64,000 nucleotides of DNA from Massilia sp. Root351. Lineage in GTDB: Bacteria > Pseudomonadota > Gammaproteobacteria > Burkholderiales > Burkholderiaceae_D. This document shows positions 17,192-26,522 of the stretch, in pieces; positions within the stretch are counted from its first letter, which is position 1; each line of letters opens with the position of its first letter. Under the pieces are notes generated by a model, which did no database searches, was not told the DNA's origin, and saw nothing but the letters and a program-made list of their open reading frames with translations. Both the position numbers and the translations under genes were made by a program. The stretch covers positions 670,141-734,140 of the forward strand of contig NZ_LMDJ01000012.1 of the NCBI RefSeq assembly GCF_001425045.1, written 5' to 3'.

Positions 17192-18542
17192 TTAGTGCTT
17201 GCAGTTTTCATCGTGCACGTGGAAATGGTGGTGCTCCTCGCCATCGCCCGTGATGTGGTCCACGATGTAGTCCACCACGTCGTCGAACGCAACGGTGGCT
17301 TGCTGGTGCTCGCCCTCTTCGCCGCGCATGGCTTTCACGTTGGCGGTGGCGTTGGCCACCTCCGACTCGCCGATGATGACGGCGAACGACGCGCCGCTGC
17401 CGTCGGCCTTCTTCATCTGGCTCTTGAAGGAGCCGGCGCCGCTCAGCGCGGCGCAGTGCAGCACCACGTCCAGGCCGGCGTCGCGCAGGCGCTCGGCCAG
17501 CACGAAGGCTTGCATCTGGGCTGGCTCGCCCTGGTGCACCATGTACACGTCGCACTGGTTGGGCTCGGCCGGTTCGCCGGCCACCTTCATCAGTTCCACC
17601 AGGCGCTCGATGCCCATGGCGAAGCCCACCGCAGGGGTAGGCTTGCCGCCGAAGGTTTCGATCAGCGGGTCGTAGCGGCCGCCGGCGCACACCGTGCCTT
17701 GCGTGCCCAGTTCGTCCGTCACCCACTCGAACACGGTGCGGTTGTAGTAGTCCAGGCCGCGCACCAGGCGGGTGTTGATGGTGAACGGAATGTTGTTATG
17801 GTTCAGGATCTTCTGCACGCCGTTGAAGTGCGCCAGCGACGCTTCGCCCAGGTAGTCCAGCAGCTTGGGCGCCTGGTTTACCAGTTCCTGCATGGCCGGA
17901 TTCTTGGTGTCCAGAATGCGCAGCGGATTGCTGTGCAGGCGGCGCTGGGCTTCCGCATCCAGCAGCTCGCTGTGCGACTCCAGGTAGGCGATCAGGTCCA
18001 CGCGGTGCGCCGCGCGCTCGGCCGCGTCGCCGATGGAGTTCAGTTCCAGGCGGATGTTTTCCAGGCCCAGGTCGTCCCACAGGCGGCGGCACATCATGAT
18101 CATTTCAGCGTCCACGTCCGGGCCGGTGAAGCCCACCGCTTCGCAGCCGAACTGGTGGAACTGGCGGTAGCGGCCGCGCTGCGGCTTCTCGTGGCGGAAC
18201 ATCTGGCCCTTGTACCACAGGCGCTTCGGGCCTTCGTACACCAGGTTGTTCTCGATCACCGAACGCACCACGCCGGCCGTGCCTTCCGGGCGCAGGGTCA
18301 GCGCGTCGCCGTTCATCGAATCGGTGAAGGAGTACATTTCCTTCTCGACGATGTCGGTGACGGCGCCGATGGCGCGCGCGAACAGGCTGGTGTTCTCGAC
18401 GATGGGGGTGCGGATCTGCTGGAAGCCGTAGCTCTGCACCACGGATTGTGCGGTGTTCTCAAACAGTTCCCACAGGTGCGCGTCCTGCGGCAGCAGGTCG
18501 TTCATGCCCTTGATGGCGGTGATTTTTTCAGCTTTTTTATTG

Positions 18543-18550
<8 letters not shown>
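17192..18550 (-). CDS. hisS: Histidine-tRNA ligase
   Basis: HisS charges tRNA-His. The 452-residue protein has class II motifs (RPEGTAGVVR; motif 2 region RYRQFHQFGCEAVG), the histidine-binding RLVRGLDYYNRTVFEW signature and motif 3 AVGFAMGIERL, then the anticodon-binding domain. The C-terminus is unusually rich in His and acidic residues (DGEEHHHFHVHDENCKH). The ATG at 18550 lies inside the ispG 3' end: the two frames overlap by 8 bases, so translation is probably coupled. Order rodZ-ispG-hisS-yfgM is as in other proteobacteria. Confidence 0.97.
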
Positions 18551-19814
<1,264 letters not shown>

Positions 19815-19842
19815 GTTGTTCAATGAGCTTTACTTAACTTAT

Positions 19843-20895
19843 TTACTTGATATTTACGCGTGCAATTGTACCGCCTGGCACTTCCGGCAAGGCCAGCGGC
19901 TGGCCGCGCAGCGTGGCTTGCACGTGGCCGGGCTTGCCGACGATCAGCAGCGCCGCGTCGTTGATCTCGAACTGCTCGGTGCTGCCGGCCTTGACCAGGC
20001 GCGCGATCAGCGACGGCTTGCCGGGGCGGCGGATTTCCACCCACGAGTCGTCCGTAAACTTGAGCACCAGCGTGGCCGCGCCGCTTGCCGCGGCCGGGGC
20101 AGCCGGAGCCGCCGCCGGCGCAGGCGCGGCGGCCGCCGGGGCCGGGGCCGGAACGGCCGGCGCCGGAGCGGCGGCGGCCTGGGCCGCTGCGGTGCCGGCC
20201 GGCGCGCCGCTTGCCGGTGCGGCGCCCGGCACGACCGGATTGACGCCGGCCGTGGTGCTGGCGCCGGCGGCGCTATCGGCCGGCGGCACGGAAACCAGCG
20301 GCACGTTCGGCGAAATCAGCGGCGCGGTATCGGCGCCCGGCTTGGCCACCGTCTCCAGCGCAGGCGTGGCGGCGGCTGGCGCGCTGGCCGCCGACGTACC
20401 ATCCTTCACGGCGTTCAGCACGTTCGGCAGCAGGCCGGCCTGGTAAGCGCCGGCCACGGCCACCACCACCGCCACCACGGCGGCGCCCATCAGCCAGCCC
20501 GCAGGCTTGGACGAGCGCTCCGTCAGCGACGGGAAGCGCGACTCCGAGAACGTGGCCGAGATTTTCTCGCGGCGCGCCGGCGCGGCCGTCTCATGGGTGG
20601 GGGCCGGGTTCACTTCTATCATGGCCACCAGCGGCGCGGCGTCCAGCTTCACCACCTTGGCGTAGGCGCGCACGAAACCGCGCGTGACCGCCATATTCGG
20701 CAGCGCGGCGTAGTCGCCCGCTTCCAGCGCCGCCACCTGGCGCGGGGCCAGCTTGAGCTGGTCCGCAATCTGGTCCACCGTCAGGCCCATTGCCTCGCGC
20801 TGCGCTTTCAGCTGCGCACCGGGCGTGCCCTGCTGCTGTTGCTTCTCAGGCTGATCCGCCCGTTCTGAATTCATAGGTATACCTGTCTCACTCAT
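19843..20895 (-). CDS. rodZ: RodZ-like cytoskeletal HTH membrane protein (DUF4115)
   Basis: RodZ links MreB to the membrane in cell-shape control. The 350-residue protein has a Cro/C1-type helix-turn-helix domain (about 25-100, LKAQREAMGLTVDQIADQLK onwards), one transmembrane helix (about 137-160), a long Ala/Pro-rich linker (about 165-275) and a C-terminal DUF4115 beta domain (LVLKFTDDSWVEIRRPGKP). I chose ATG 20895 (MSETGIPMNSERAD); it overlaps the pilW stop by 8 bases (ATGAGTGA). A downstream ATG in the same frame (MNSERAD) is also possible. Its place in pilW-rodZ-ispG-hisS is conserved across proteobacteria. Confidence 0.92.
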   Translation of the reverse strand: MSETGIPMNSERADQPEKQQQQGTPGAQLKAQREAMGLTVDQIADQLKLAPRQVAALEAGDYAALPNMAVTRGFVRAYAKVVKLDAAPLVAMIEVNPAPTHETAAPARREKISATFSESRFPSLTERSSKPAGWLMGAAVVAVVVAVAGAYQAGLLPNVLNAVKDGTSAASAPAAATPALETVAKPGADTAPLISPNVPLVSVPPADSAAGASTTAGVNPVVPGAAPASGAPAGTAAAQAAAAPAPAVPAPAPAAAAPAPAAAPAAPAAASGAATLVLKFTDDSWVEIRRPGKPSLIARLVKAGSTEQFEINDAALLIVGKPGHVQATLRGQPLALPEVPGGTIARVNIK

Positions 20896-21712
20896 CAAAC
20901 GCCCCACGTTGATAGGCAGCATACTCCGGCGAGCCGGAATGGTGGCGGCGCAATTGCGTCACCCAGGCCGATTCCGCGCCCGTGTCGCCGAGTTTATGCT
21001 GCACCCTGATTGCAAGCCACAGCACGTCAGCCGACAGGCTGTCCATCTTGGCCAGCTTGCTCAGCCGGGTAATGAAAAAACCGGCGCGCACATAGTCGCG
21101 CCGCTCGTAATAGATGCGCGCCAGGTTGGCGCTGGTAGCCGGCACGTCCGGCGCAATCTTCAATGCCGGCAGCAAATACTTCTCTGCCGTGTCGTAATCT
21201 TTCTGTTTCAGCGCGCAACTGCCCGCGTTGTTGTAGGCATCGGCCGGCGACTGGTAGGAGCGCACGGCCAGCGCCGCGTCGAAATACTTGAACGACTCGG
21301 CCACGCGGCCATGGCGGCACAGGAAGGAGCCGTAGTTGTTGTTCACTTCCGGGCTGTTCGGCGCCAGCTTCAGGGCGCGCACGAAGTTGTCCTCGGCCAG
21401 CTCGCGCTCGTCCATGGCCATATAGGTCAGGGCGCGCATGCTGTAGGCGTCGGCCAGTTCGGGATCGGCCGCCAGCGCCTTCTTGATTTCGTCCAGCGCC
21501 ACCGCGTACTGGCCCTGCTGGTAGTAGCCGATGGCCAGCTGCATGCGGATTTCGGCGCGCTTTTGCGCCGCCGTCTGGTCCGACGCCGTGGCCAGCTCGG
21601 CCTTGCCGCTGTGGCCCGGCGTGCTGCCCGGCGCCGACGCGCAGCCGCACAGCAGCCCGGCCAGGCCGAGGGCGGCCAGGCGCAGCAGGCAGCGGTGGGC
21701 TAGCACGGTCAT
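20888..21712 (-). CDS. pilW: Type IV pilus biogenesis/stability lipoprotein PilW (PilF)
   Basis: PilW/PilF is a TPR lipoprotein that helps the PilQ secretin assemble in the outer membrane. The 274-residue protein has a lipoprotein signal (LRLAALGLAGLLCGCASAPG; lipobox Leu-Cys-Gly-Cys) and about six TPR units (for example MQLAIGYYQQGQYAVALDEI, NNNYGSFLCRHGRVAESFKY). Its ATG shares one base with the rlmN stop (TGATG), and its own end overlaps rodZ by 8 bases. The longer frame that runs back into rlmN is rejected. Confidence 0.92.
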   Translation of the reverse strand: MTVLAHRCLLRLAALGLAGLLCGCASAPGSTPGHSGKAELATASDQTAAQKRAEIRMQLAIGYYQQGQYAVALDEIKKALAADPELADAYSMRALTYMAMDERELAEDNFVRALKLAPNSPEVNNNYGSFLCRHGRVAESFKYFDAALAVRSYQSPADAYNNAGSCALKQKDYDTAEKYLLPALKIAPDVPATSANLARIYYERRDYVRAGFFITRLSKLAKMDSLSADVLWLAIRVQHKLGDTGAESAWVTQLRRHHSGSPEYAAYQRGAFDE

Positions 21713-22884
21713 CAGGAACGGATCTCCACGATCTTGCCGAACTCGGGGCCGAATTTCTTCTGGTATTCGGCCATCTTGCCCATGCGCTCCTGCACCTTGG
21801 TGCGGTCCTGCACTTCGCCGGCCAGCTGGCCGCAGGCCGCGTCGATGTCGTCGCCGCGCGTCTTGCGGATGGTGGTGACGATGCCGGCGTCCATCAGGAT
21901 CTGGGCGAATTGCTTGATGCGCTCGTTCTTGGAACGGAACAGGCCCGATTCCGGGAAGGGATTGAACGGGATCAGGTTGAACTTGCAGTTCACGCCGAAT
22001 TCGCGGTGCTTGACCAGCGCCACCAGCTCGCGCGCGTTCTCGTCGCTGTCGTTGAAGCCGTCCAGCATGCAGTACTCGAAGGTGATGAAGTCGCGCGGGG
22101 CGAACTCGAGATAGCGCTTGCAGGCGGCCATCAGCTCGGCCAGCGGGTATTTTTTGTTCAGCGGCACCAGGCCGTCGCGCAGCGCGTCGTTCGACGCGTG
22201 CAGCGACACGGCCAGCGCCACCGGCACCACCTGGGACAGCTTGTCCATCATCGGCACCACGCCGGAGGTGGACAGGGTGACGCGGCGGCGCGACAGGCCG
22301 TAGGCGTTGTCGTCCAGCATGAGTTTCAGCGCGGTGGCGGTCGGCTCGAAGTTCAGCAGCGGTTCGCCCATACCCATCATCACCACATTGGTGATCTGGC
22401 GCTCGCCTTTCGGACCGGGCTCGATGCCCTTGGTGCGGCGCAGTTCGAATTCGGCCATCCACAGCTGGCCGATGATCTCGCCCACCGTCAGGTTGCGCGA
22501 GAAGCCCTGCTTGCCGGTGGAGCAGAAGCGGCAGTTCACGGCGCAGCCGGCCTGGGTGGAGATGCACAGCGTGCCGCGGTTTTCTTCCGGGATGAACACG
22601 GTTTCGACGGCGTTGCCGTTGCCGACGTCGACCAGCCATTTGCGGGTGCCGTCGGTGGACGTATGGTCGCTGATGATGGCCGGCGCCGTGATGTGGGCGC
22701 GGGTTTTCAGCTTGTCGCGCAGCGACTTGGCCAGGTCGGTCATCGAATCGAAGTCCGACGCGCCGAACTGGTGGATCCAGCGCTGCAGCTGCTTGGCACG
22801 GAACGGTTTCTCACCCAACTCCGCACAGTAGGCGATCAGCTGTTCCGGATCGAAGTCCAGAAGGTTGGTGAGGGTCGTGTCCAT
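21712..22884 (-). CDS. rlmN: Dual-specificity RNA methyltransferase RlmN
   Basis: RlmN is a radical SAM enzyme that makes C2-methyladenosine at 23S rRNA A2503 and in some tRNAs. The protein is 390 aa with the radical SAM cluster motif CAVNCRFC (C-x3-C-x2-C), the preceding GTLCISTQAG segment, the GMGEPLLN SAM-binding motif, and the C-terminal catalytic Cys in DDIDAACGQL. ATG 22884 is used; GAG lies 7 bases upstream. It is co-transcribed with pilW and lies 103 bases after ndk. Confidence 0.97.
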   Translation of the reverse strand: MDTTLTNLLDFDPEQLIAYCAELGEKPFRAKQLQRWIHQFGASDFDSMTDLAKSLRDKLKTRAHITAPAIISDHTSTDGTRKWLVDVGNGNAVETVFIPEENRGTLCISTQAGCAVNCRFCSTGKQGFSRNLTVGEIIGQLWMAEFELRRTKGIEPGPKGERQITNVVMMGMGEPLLNFEPTATALKLMLDDNAYGLSRRRVTLSTSGVVPMMDKLSQVVPVALAVSLHASNDALRDGLVPLNKKYPLAELMAACKRYLEFAPRDFITFEYCMLDGFNDSDENARELVALVKHREFGVNCKFNLIPFNPFPESGLFRSKNERIKQFAQILMDAGIVTTIRKTRGDDIDAACGQLAGEVQDRTKVQERMGKMAEYQKKFGPEFGKIVEIRS

Positions 22885-22917
22885 ACTTGTACTCAATTCA
22901 TTCTAAAAAAAGGCTGC

Positions 22918-22937
22918 GCCCCGGACGAGGCCGGGGC
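22918..22937 (-). terminator. Probable terminator after ndk
   Basis: A 7-bp GC stem (GCCCCGG / CCGGGGC) with a 6-base loop lies 51 bases beyond the ndk stop. On the minus strand a run of seven T (22905-22911) follows, but 6 bases separate it from the stem, so termination may be partial and allow read-through into rlmN. Confidence 0.5.
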
Positions 22938-22987
22938 AACAGGTACAGCTCAAATCAACGTGCTACCGTGCTTCGCCGAAGCGAAGA

Positions 22988-23413
22988 TTAACGGGAGTAA
23001 ACGTTCAGTGCTGGGAAGTAGTAAGCGATTTCCACAGCAGCGGTTTCAGCGGCGTCGGAGCCGTGCACGGCGTTGGCGTCGATGGAGTCAGCGAAATCGG
23101 CGCGGATGGTGCCGGCTTCTGCTTTCTTAGGATCGGTAGCGCCCATCAGATCGCGGTTCTTGGCAATGGCGCCTTCGCCTTCCAGAACCTGGATCATGAC
23201 TGGACCGGAGACCATGAAGTCAACCAGGTCTTTGAAGAATGGACGGGCAGCGTGCACAGCGTAGAAGCCTTCGGCTTCAGCGCGCGACAGTTGAGCCATA
23301 CGCGCAGCGACGATCTTCAGGCCAGCGCCTTCAAAACGGCTGTAGATCTGGCCGATAACGTTTTTAGCGACTGCGTCTGGTTTGATGATCGACAGGGTGC
23401 GTTCGATTGCCAT
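22988..23413 (-). CDS. ndk: Nucleoside-diphosphate kinase
   Basis: Ndk equalises NTP pools by transferring the gamma phosphate through a phosphohistidine. The 141-residue protein starts MAIERTLSIIKPDAV and holds the active-site His in NAVHGSD, both diagnostic. GGAG lies about 9 bases before the ATG. It is first in the ndk-rlmN-pilW-rodZ-ispG-hisS series. Confidence 0.98.
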   Translation of the reverse strand: MAIERTLSIIKPDAVAKNVIGQIYSRFEGAGLKIVAARMAQLSRAEAEGFYAVHAARPFFKDLVDFMVSGPVMIQVLEGEGAIAKNRDLMGATDPKKAEAGTIRADFADSIDANAVHGSDAAETAAVEIAYYFPALNVYSR

Positions 23414-23473
23414 GTAAAAAACTCCAATAAAAAGAAAGGTTTAAAACGAAATTGATGATTCAATCAACCCTTG

Positions 23474-23482
23474 ATTTTACCA
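23474..23482 (-). promoter_or_regulatory. Candidate extended -10 element of ndk
   Basis: On the minus strand the sequence TGGTAAAAT, an extended -10 (TGnTAAAAT), lies 61 bases upstream of the ndk start. The -35 region at the right distance is poor (CGGTCC), which is tolerated by extended -10 promoters. The rest of the 208-base divergent gap to the BI-1 gene shows nothing further. Confidence 0.35.
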
Positions 23483-23621
23483 TAGAACCCCATTCCGGAC
23501 CGAGATTCGGTGCCATGGGCCGATTTTAAGGCCCCTCTAAGCCGGTTTTTGCTCCTTTTACGCAGAGCATGCTATGCTTTTAGCAAGCGGTGCTCCGCAC
23601 CTATCCTTTGGAGGCAACATC

Positions 23622-24305
23622 ATGAGCAACTTGCAGCAAACCTACGACTATTCAGGCAAGGGCGTAGCGGTACGCCACAATGTCCTGCGCAACACCTACT
23701 GGCTGCTGGCGCTGTCGATGATCCCGACCGTGCTGGGCGCAGCCGCCGGCGTGGCTTTGCACGTGCCGGTGCCGACCGGCATCATGGGCTTCATCGTCTT
23801 CATGGCGATCGCCTACGGCTTTATCTGGGGCATTGAAAAGAACAAGAACAGCGGCCTGGGCGTAGGCCTGCTGCTGGGCTTCACTTTCTTCATGGGCCTG
23901 ATGCTGACGCCCTTGCTGACGCGTACCCTGGGCTTTTCCAACGGCGGCTCGCTGATCATGCTGGCCTTCAGCGGCACGGCGGCCGTGTTTGCCACGCTGG
24001 CCAGTATCGCCACCGTGTCCAAGCGCGACTTCTCGGCCATGGGCAAGTGGCTGTTCGCCGGCGTGATCGTGGTGATCGTGGCCAGCGTCGCCAACATCTT
24101 CTTCCAGATGCCGGCGCTGCACATCGCCATCTGCGTGATGGTGATCGGCATCTTCTCCGCCTACATCCTGCATGACGTACAGCAGATCGTCAACGGCGGC
24201 GAAACCAACTACGTGAGCGCCACGCTGTCGCTGTACCTGAACGTGTACAACATCTTCAGCAGCCTGCTGAGCCTGCTGGGCATCGCCGGCGGCGACCGCG
24301 ACTAA
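23622..24305 (+). CDS. Bax inhibitor-1 / YccA family membrane protein
   Basis: This 227-residue integral membrane protein has seven predicted helices (starting LLALSMIPTVLGAAAGVAL) and the BI-1 family C-terminal motif SLYLNVYNIFSSLLSLLGI. In E. coli the relatives YccA and YbhL associate with the membrane or with FtsH; YccA is a substrate and inhibitor of FtsH/HflKC. The ATG at 23622 has GGAGG 7 bases upstream. It is a monocistronic gene ending in a bidirectional terminator. Membership in the family is clear; the physiological role here is not. Confidence 0.93.
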   Translation: MSNLQQTYDYSGKGVAVRHNVLRNTYWLLALSMIPTVLGAAAGVALHVPVPTGIMGFIVFMAIAYGFIWGIEKNKNSGLGVGLLLGFTFFMGLMLTPLLTRTLGFSNGGSLIMLAFSGTAAVFATLASIATVSKRDFSAMGKWLFAGVIVVIVASVANIFFQMPALHIAICVMVIGIFSAYILHDVQQIVNGGETNYVSATLSLYLNVYNIFSSLLSLLGIAGGDRD

Positions 24306-24322
24306 GCTAAGCAACCTCCCTG

Positions 24323-24348
24323 AAAAAGCCGGCGCATGCCGGCTTTTT
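24323..24348. terminator. Bidirectional rho-independent terminator
   Basis: A perfect 11-bp stem AAAAAGCCGGC / GCCGGCTTTTT with a 4-base loop is flanked by T runs when read on either strand. It separates the convergent BI-1 gene (+) and pbpC (-). Confidence 0.9.
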
Positions 24349-24362
24349 TTTCGCCGGCTGGT

Positions 24363-26522
24363 TTATTGCGCGTTCCCGCGCACCTGGAAACGGGTGGTGG
24401 CCACGGGGGCGCCGGCGGCGTCGACCAGGGCCAGTTCGTGCTGGCCCGGCTCCGGGCGCCAGGCCAGGCTGCCGGCGGCCGGGCCGAGGGTGGCGCCGTC
24501 CAGCTGCCAGCGCAGGCCCTGCCCGGCCTGCGCCTGGAAGAACACGCGCTGGCGGGCGTCCGGGATGTCGGGGTCGATGGCGATGATGCTGGCGTCGGCC
24601 GGGTACAGGATGCGCGGAACGCGGCGGGTTTCCTGCAGCAGCGCCACTTCGGCGCTCTCCGTGCCGGCGATGAACCATTCCGCGCGCGGCGGCTCGAAGG
24701 CCGGCTGCCAGGCCACGTCGCGCCGCAGCACGCCCGGCGGCGCGGCCGGGGCGCGGCTGGGCACGTGCTGGTGCAGGTAGTCCATCACGTCGCGCCAGAC
24801 CGGGGCGGCGCCGGTGACGCCGGACACGTCCCACATCGAACCGCCGTCGAAATTGCCGACCCACACCCCCACCGTGTAGCGCTCGCTGTAGCCCACGCAC
24901 CAGTTGTCGCGCATGTCCTTGCTGGTGCCGGTCTTGACCGCCGCCCAGAAGGTGGTGGCCAGCTCGTTCTTCAGGCCGAAGGTGACGCTGCGCGCGGCGC
25001 GGTCGGACAGGATGTCGCCGACGATGAAGGCGGCGCGCGCATCGAGCACGCGGCGCCTGGCCTCGGGCGCGCGCGGCAGCAAGGTGGCGCTGCCATGCAG
25101 GCCGCCGCTGGCCAGTGTGCGGTAGGCGTTGGCCAGGTCCAGCAGGCTGACATCGGCCGAGCCGAGCGCCAGCGAATAGCCGTAGTAGTCGGCCGGCTCG
25201 GTGAGGCTGTCCAGGCCCAGCTCACGCAGGCGGCCGTGAAAACGGTCCAGGCCCACCATCATCAGCGTGCGCACGGCGGGAACGTTGAGCGAACCGGCCA
25301 GGCTGGTGCGGGCGCTGACATAGCCCTTGAATTCCTTGTCGTAGTTCTGCGGCACGTACAGGCCGGTGGCGGTGGAGATGTCGACCGCCGTGTCGTCCAG
25401 CAGCGAGGCGGCGGTAAGCTGCTTGCGCTCCAGCGCCAGCTCGAACAGGAAAGGCTTGAGCGTCGAGCCGGCCTGGCGCAGCGCCGCCACGCCATCGACT
25501 TCGCTGCCGCCGGCGTTGCCGACATAGGCCAGGATCTCGCCGCTGGCATTGTCCAGCACCACCAGGGCGCCATCCTTCACGTTGCGCTCGCGCAGCGAAA
25601 TGATCTGCTGCCGCAGCACCGCCTGCGCGTGGCGCTGCAAACCGGCGTCCAGCGTGCTGCGCACTTGCTGCGACGGCGCCGTCAGCAGCTTCTGCGCTAC
25701 CTGCGGCGCCGGCGCCAGCACGGCCATGGCGGCCGAGCGCGTGAAAGCGTTGGCGGCGGTGGTCTCGATGGCCGCGCAGTTCGCGTGGGCCTTCAATTCC
25801 CTGGCCAGTGCGCAGGCCCGCCGCGCCACCAGCTTGGGCGCGGCCGAAGGCGCGCGCAGCAGGCTGGCCAGCACCGCCGATTCGGCCACGTTCAGGCCGG
25901 ACGGCGCCTTGCCGAACAGGCCGCGCGCGGCCGCCCCCACGCCTTGCAGCTCGCCCCGGAAGGTCACCAGGTTCAGATAGGCTTCCATGATCTGCGGCTT
26001 GCTCCATGCCTGGTCCAGCGCCCTGGCCGCTTTCACCTGGTCCCATTTCTGGGTCCAGCTGCGGCCTGCCGCCGCCGGCTGCAGGGCCGGGTCCAGCTGG
26101 GCCGCCAGTTGCATGGTGATGGTGGAGGCGCCGCGCGGGCGGCGGCGGAACAGGTTGTCCCAGGCCGCCTTGCCGAGCGCTTCCAGGTCCACGCCGTCGT
26201 GCTGCATGAAGCGCTGGTCCTCGGCCTGCATCACCGCCGCCCCCAGGGCCGGCGAAATGTCGTCCAGCTTTACCCACGGCAGGCGCCGCGCAGCCAGGTC
26301 AACACGCATCGATTGGATCGGCGCACCGTTCCGGTCCAGCAGTGTCGACTCGGAAGCGCGGTAGGCCGCCTGCACCTGCTCCGGCGTGGGCGTCGCGCCG
26401 GGCGCAGGCGCGGCTGCGGCGGCAGCCGGGCCGCCCACCAGCAGGACGGCGATACCCAGCGCCAGCATCGGCATCGCCACGGGGCGTGGATGCGGCGCGG
26501 AGTGGATCGGGACAACGCTCAT
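24363..26522 (-). CDS. pbpC: Penicillin-binding protein 1C
   Basis: PBP1C is a bifunctional peptidoglycan enzyme. The protein (719 aa) has an N-terminal hydrophobic anchor (about 17-37) and a glycosyltransferase-51 domain with AEDQRFMQHDGVD and the RRPRGASTITMQLA motif. The transpeptidase domain has the active-site S353-T-L-K and KTGTS (Lys530), and a C-terminal BiPBP_C domain completes the protein (last about 90 residues). Its start overlaps the end of the alpha-2-macroglobulin gene by 4 bases (ATGA), so the two are translationally coupled. In E. coli pbpC is likewise next to yfhM, and the two are thought to act together in wall repair and protection. Confidence 0.96.
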   Translation of the reverse strand: MSVVPIHSAPHPRPVAMPMLALGIAVLLVGGPAAAAAAPAPGATPTPEQVQAAYRASESTLLDRNGAPIQSMRVDLAARRLPWVKLDDISPALGAAVMQAEDQRFMQHDGVDLEALGKAAWDNLFRRRPRGASTITMQLAAQLDPALQPAAAGRSWTQKWDQVKAARALDQAWSKPQIMEAYLNLVTFRGELQGVGAAARGLFGKAPSGLNVAESAVLASLLRAPSAAPKLVARRACALARELKAHANCAAIETTAANAFTRSAAMAVLAPAPQVAQKLLTAPSQQVRSTLDAGLQRHAQAVLRQQIISLRERNVKDGALVVLDNASGEILAYVGNAGGSEVDGVAALRQAGSTLKPFLFELALERKQLTAASLLDDTAVDISTATGLYVPQNYDKEFKGYVSARTSLAGSLNVPAVRTLMMVGLDRFHGRLRELGLDSLTEPADYYGYSLALGSADVSLLDLANAYRTLASGGLHGSATLLPRAPEARRRVLDARAAFIVGDILSDRAARSVTFGLKNELATTFWAAVKTGTSKDMRDNWCVGYSERYTVGVWVGNFDGGSMWDVSGVTGAAPVWRDVMDYLHQHVPSRAPAAPPGVLRRDVAWQPAFEPPRAEWFIAGTESAEVALLQETRRVPRILYPADASIIAIDPDIPDARQRVFFQAQAGQGLRWQLDGATLGPAAGSLAWRPEPGQHELALVDAAGAPVATTRFQVRGNAQ

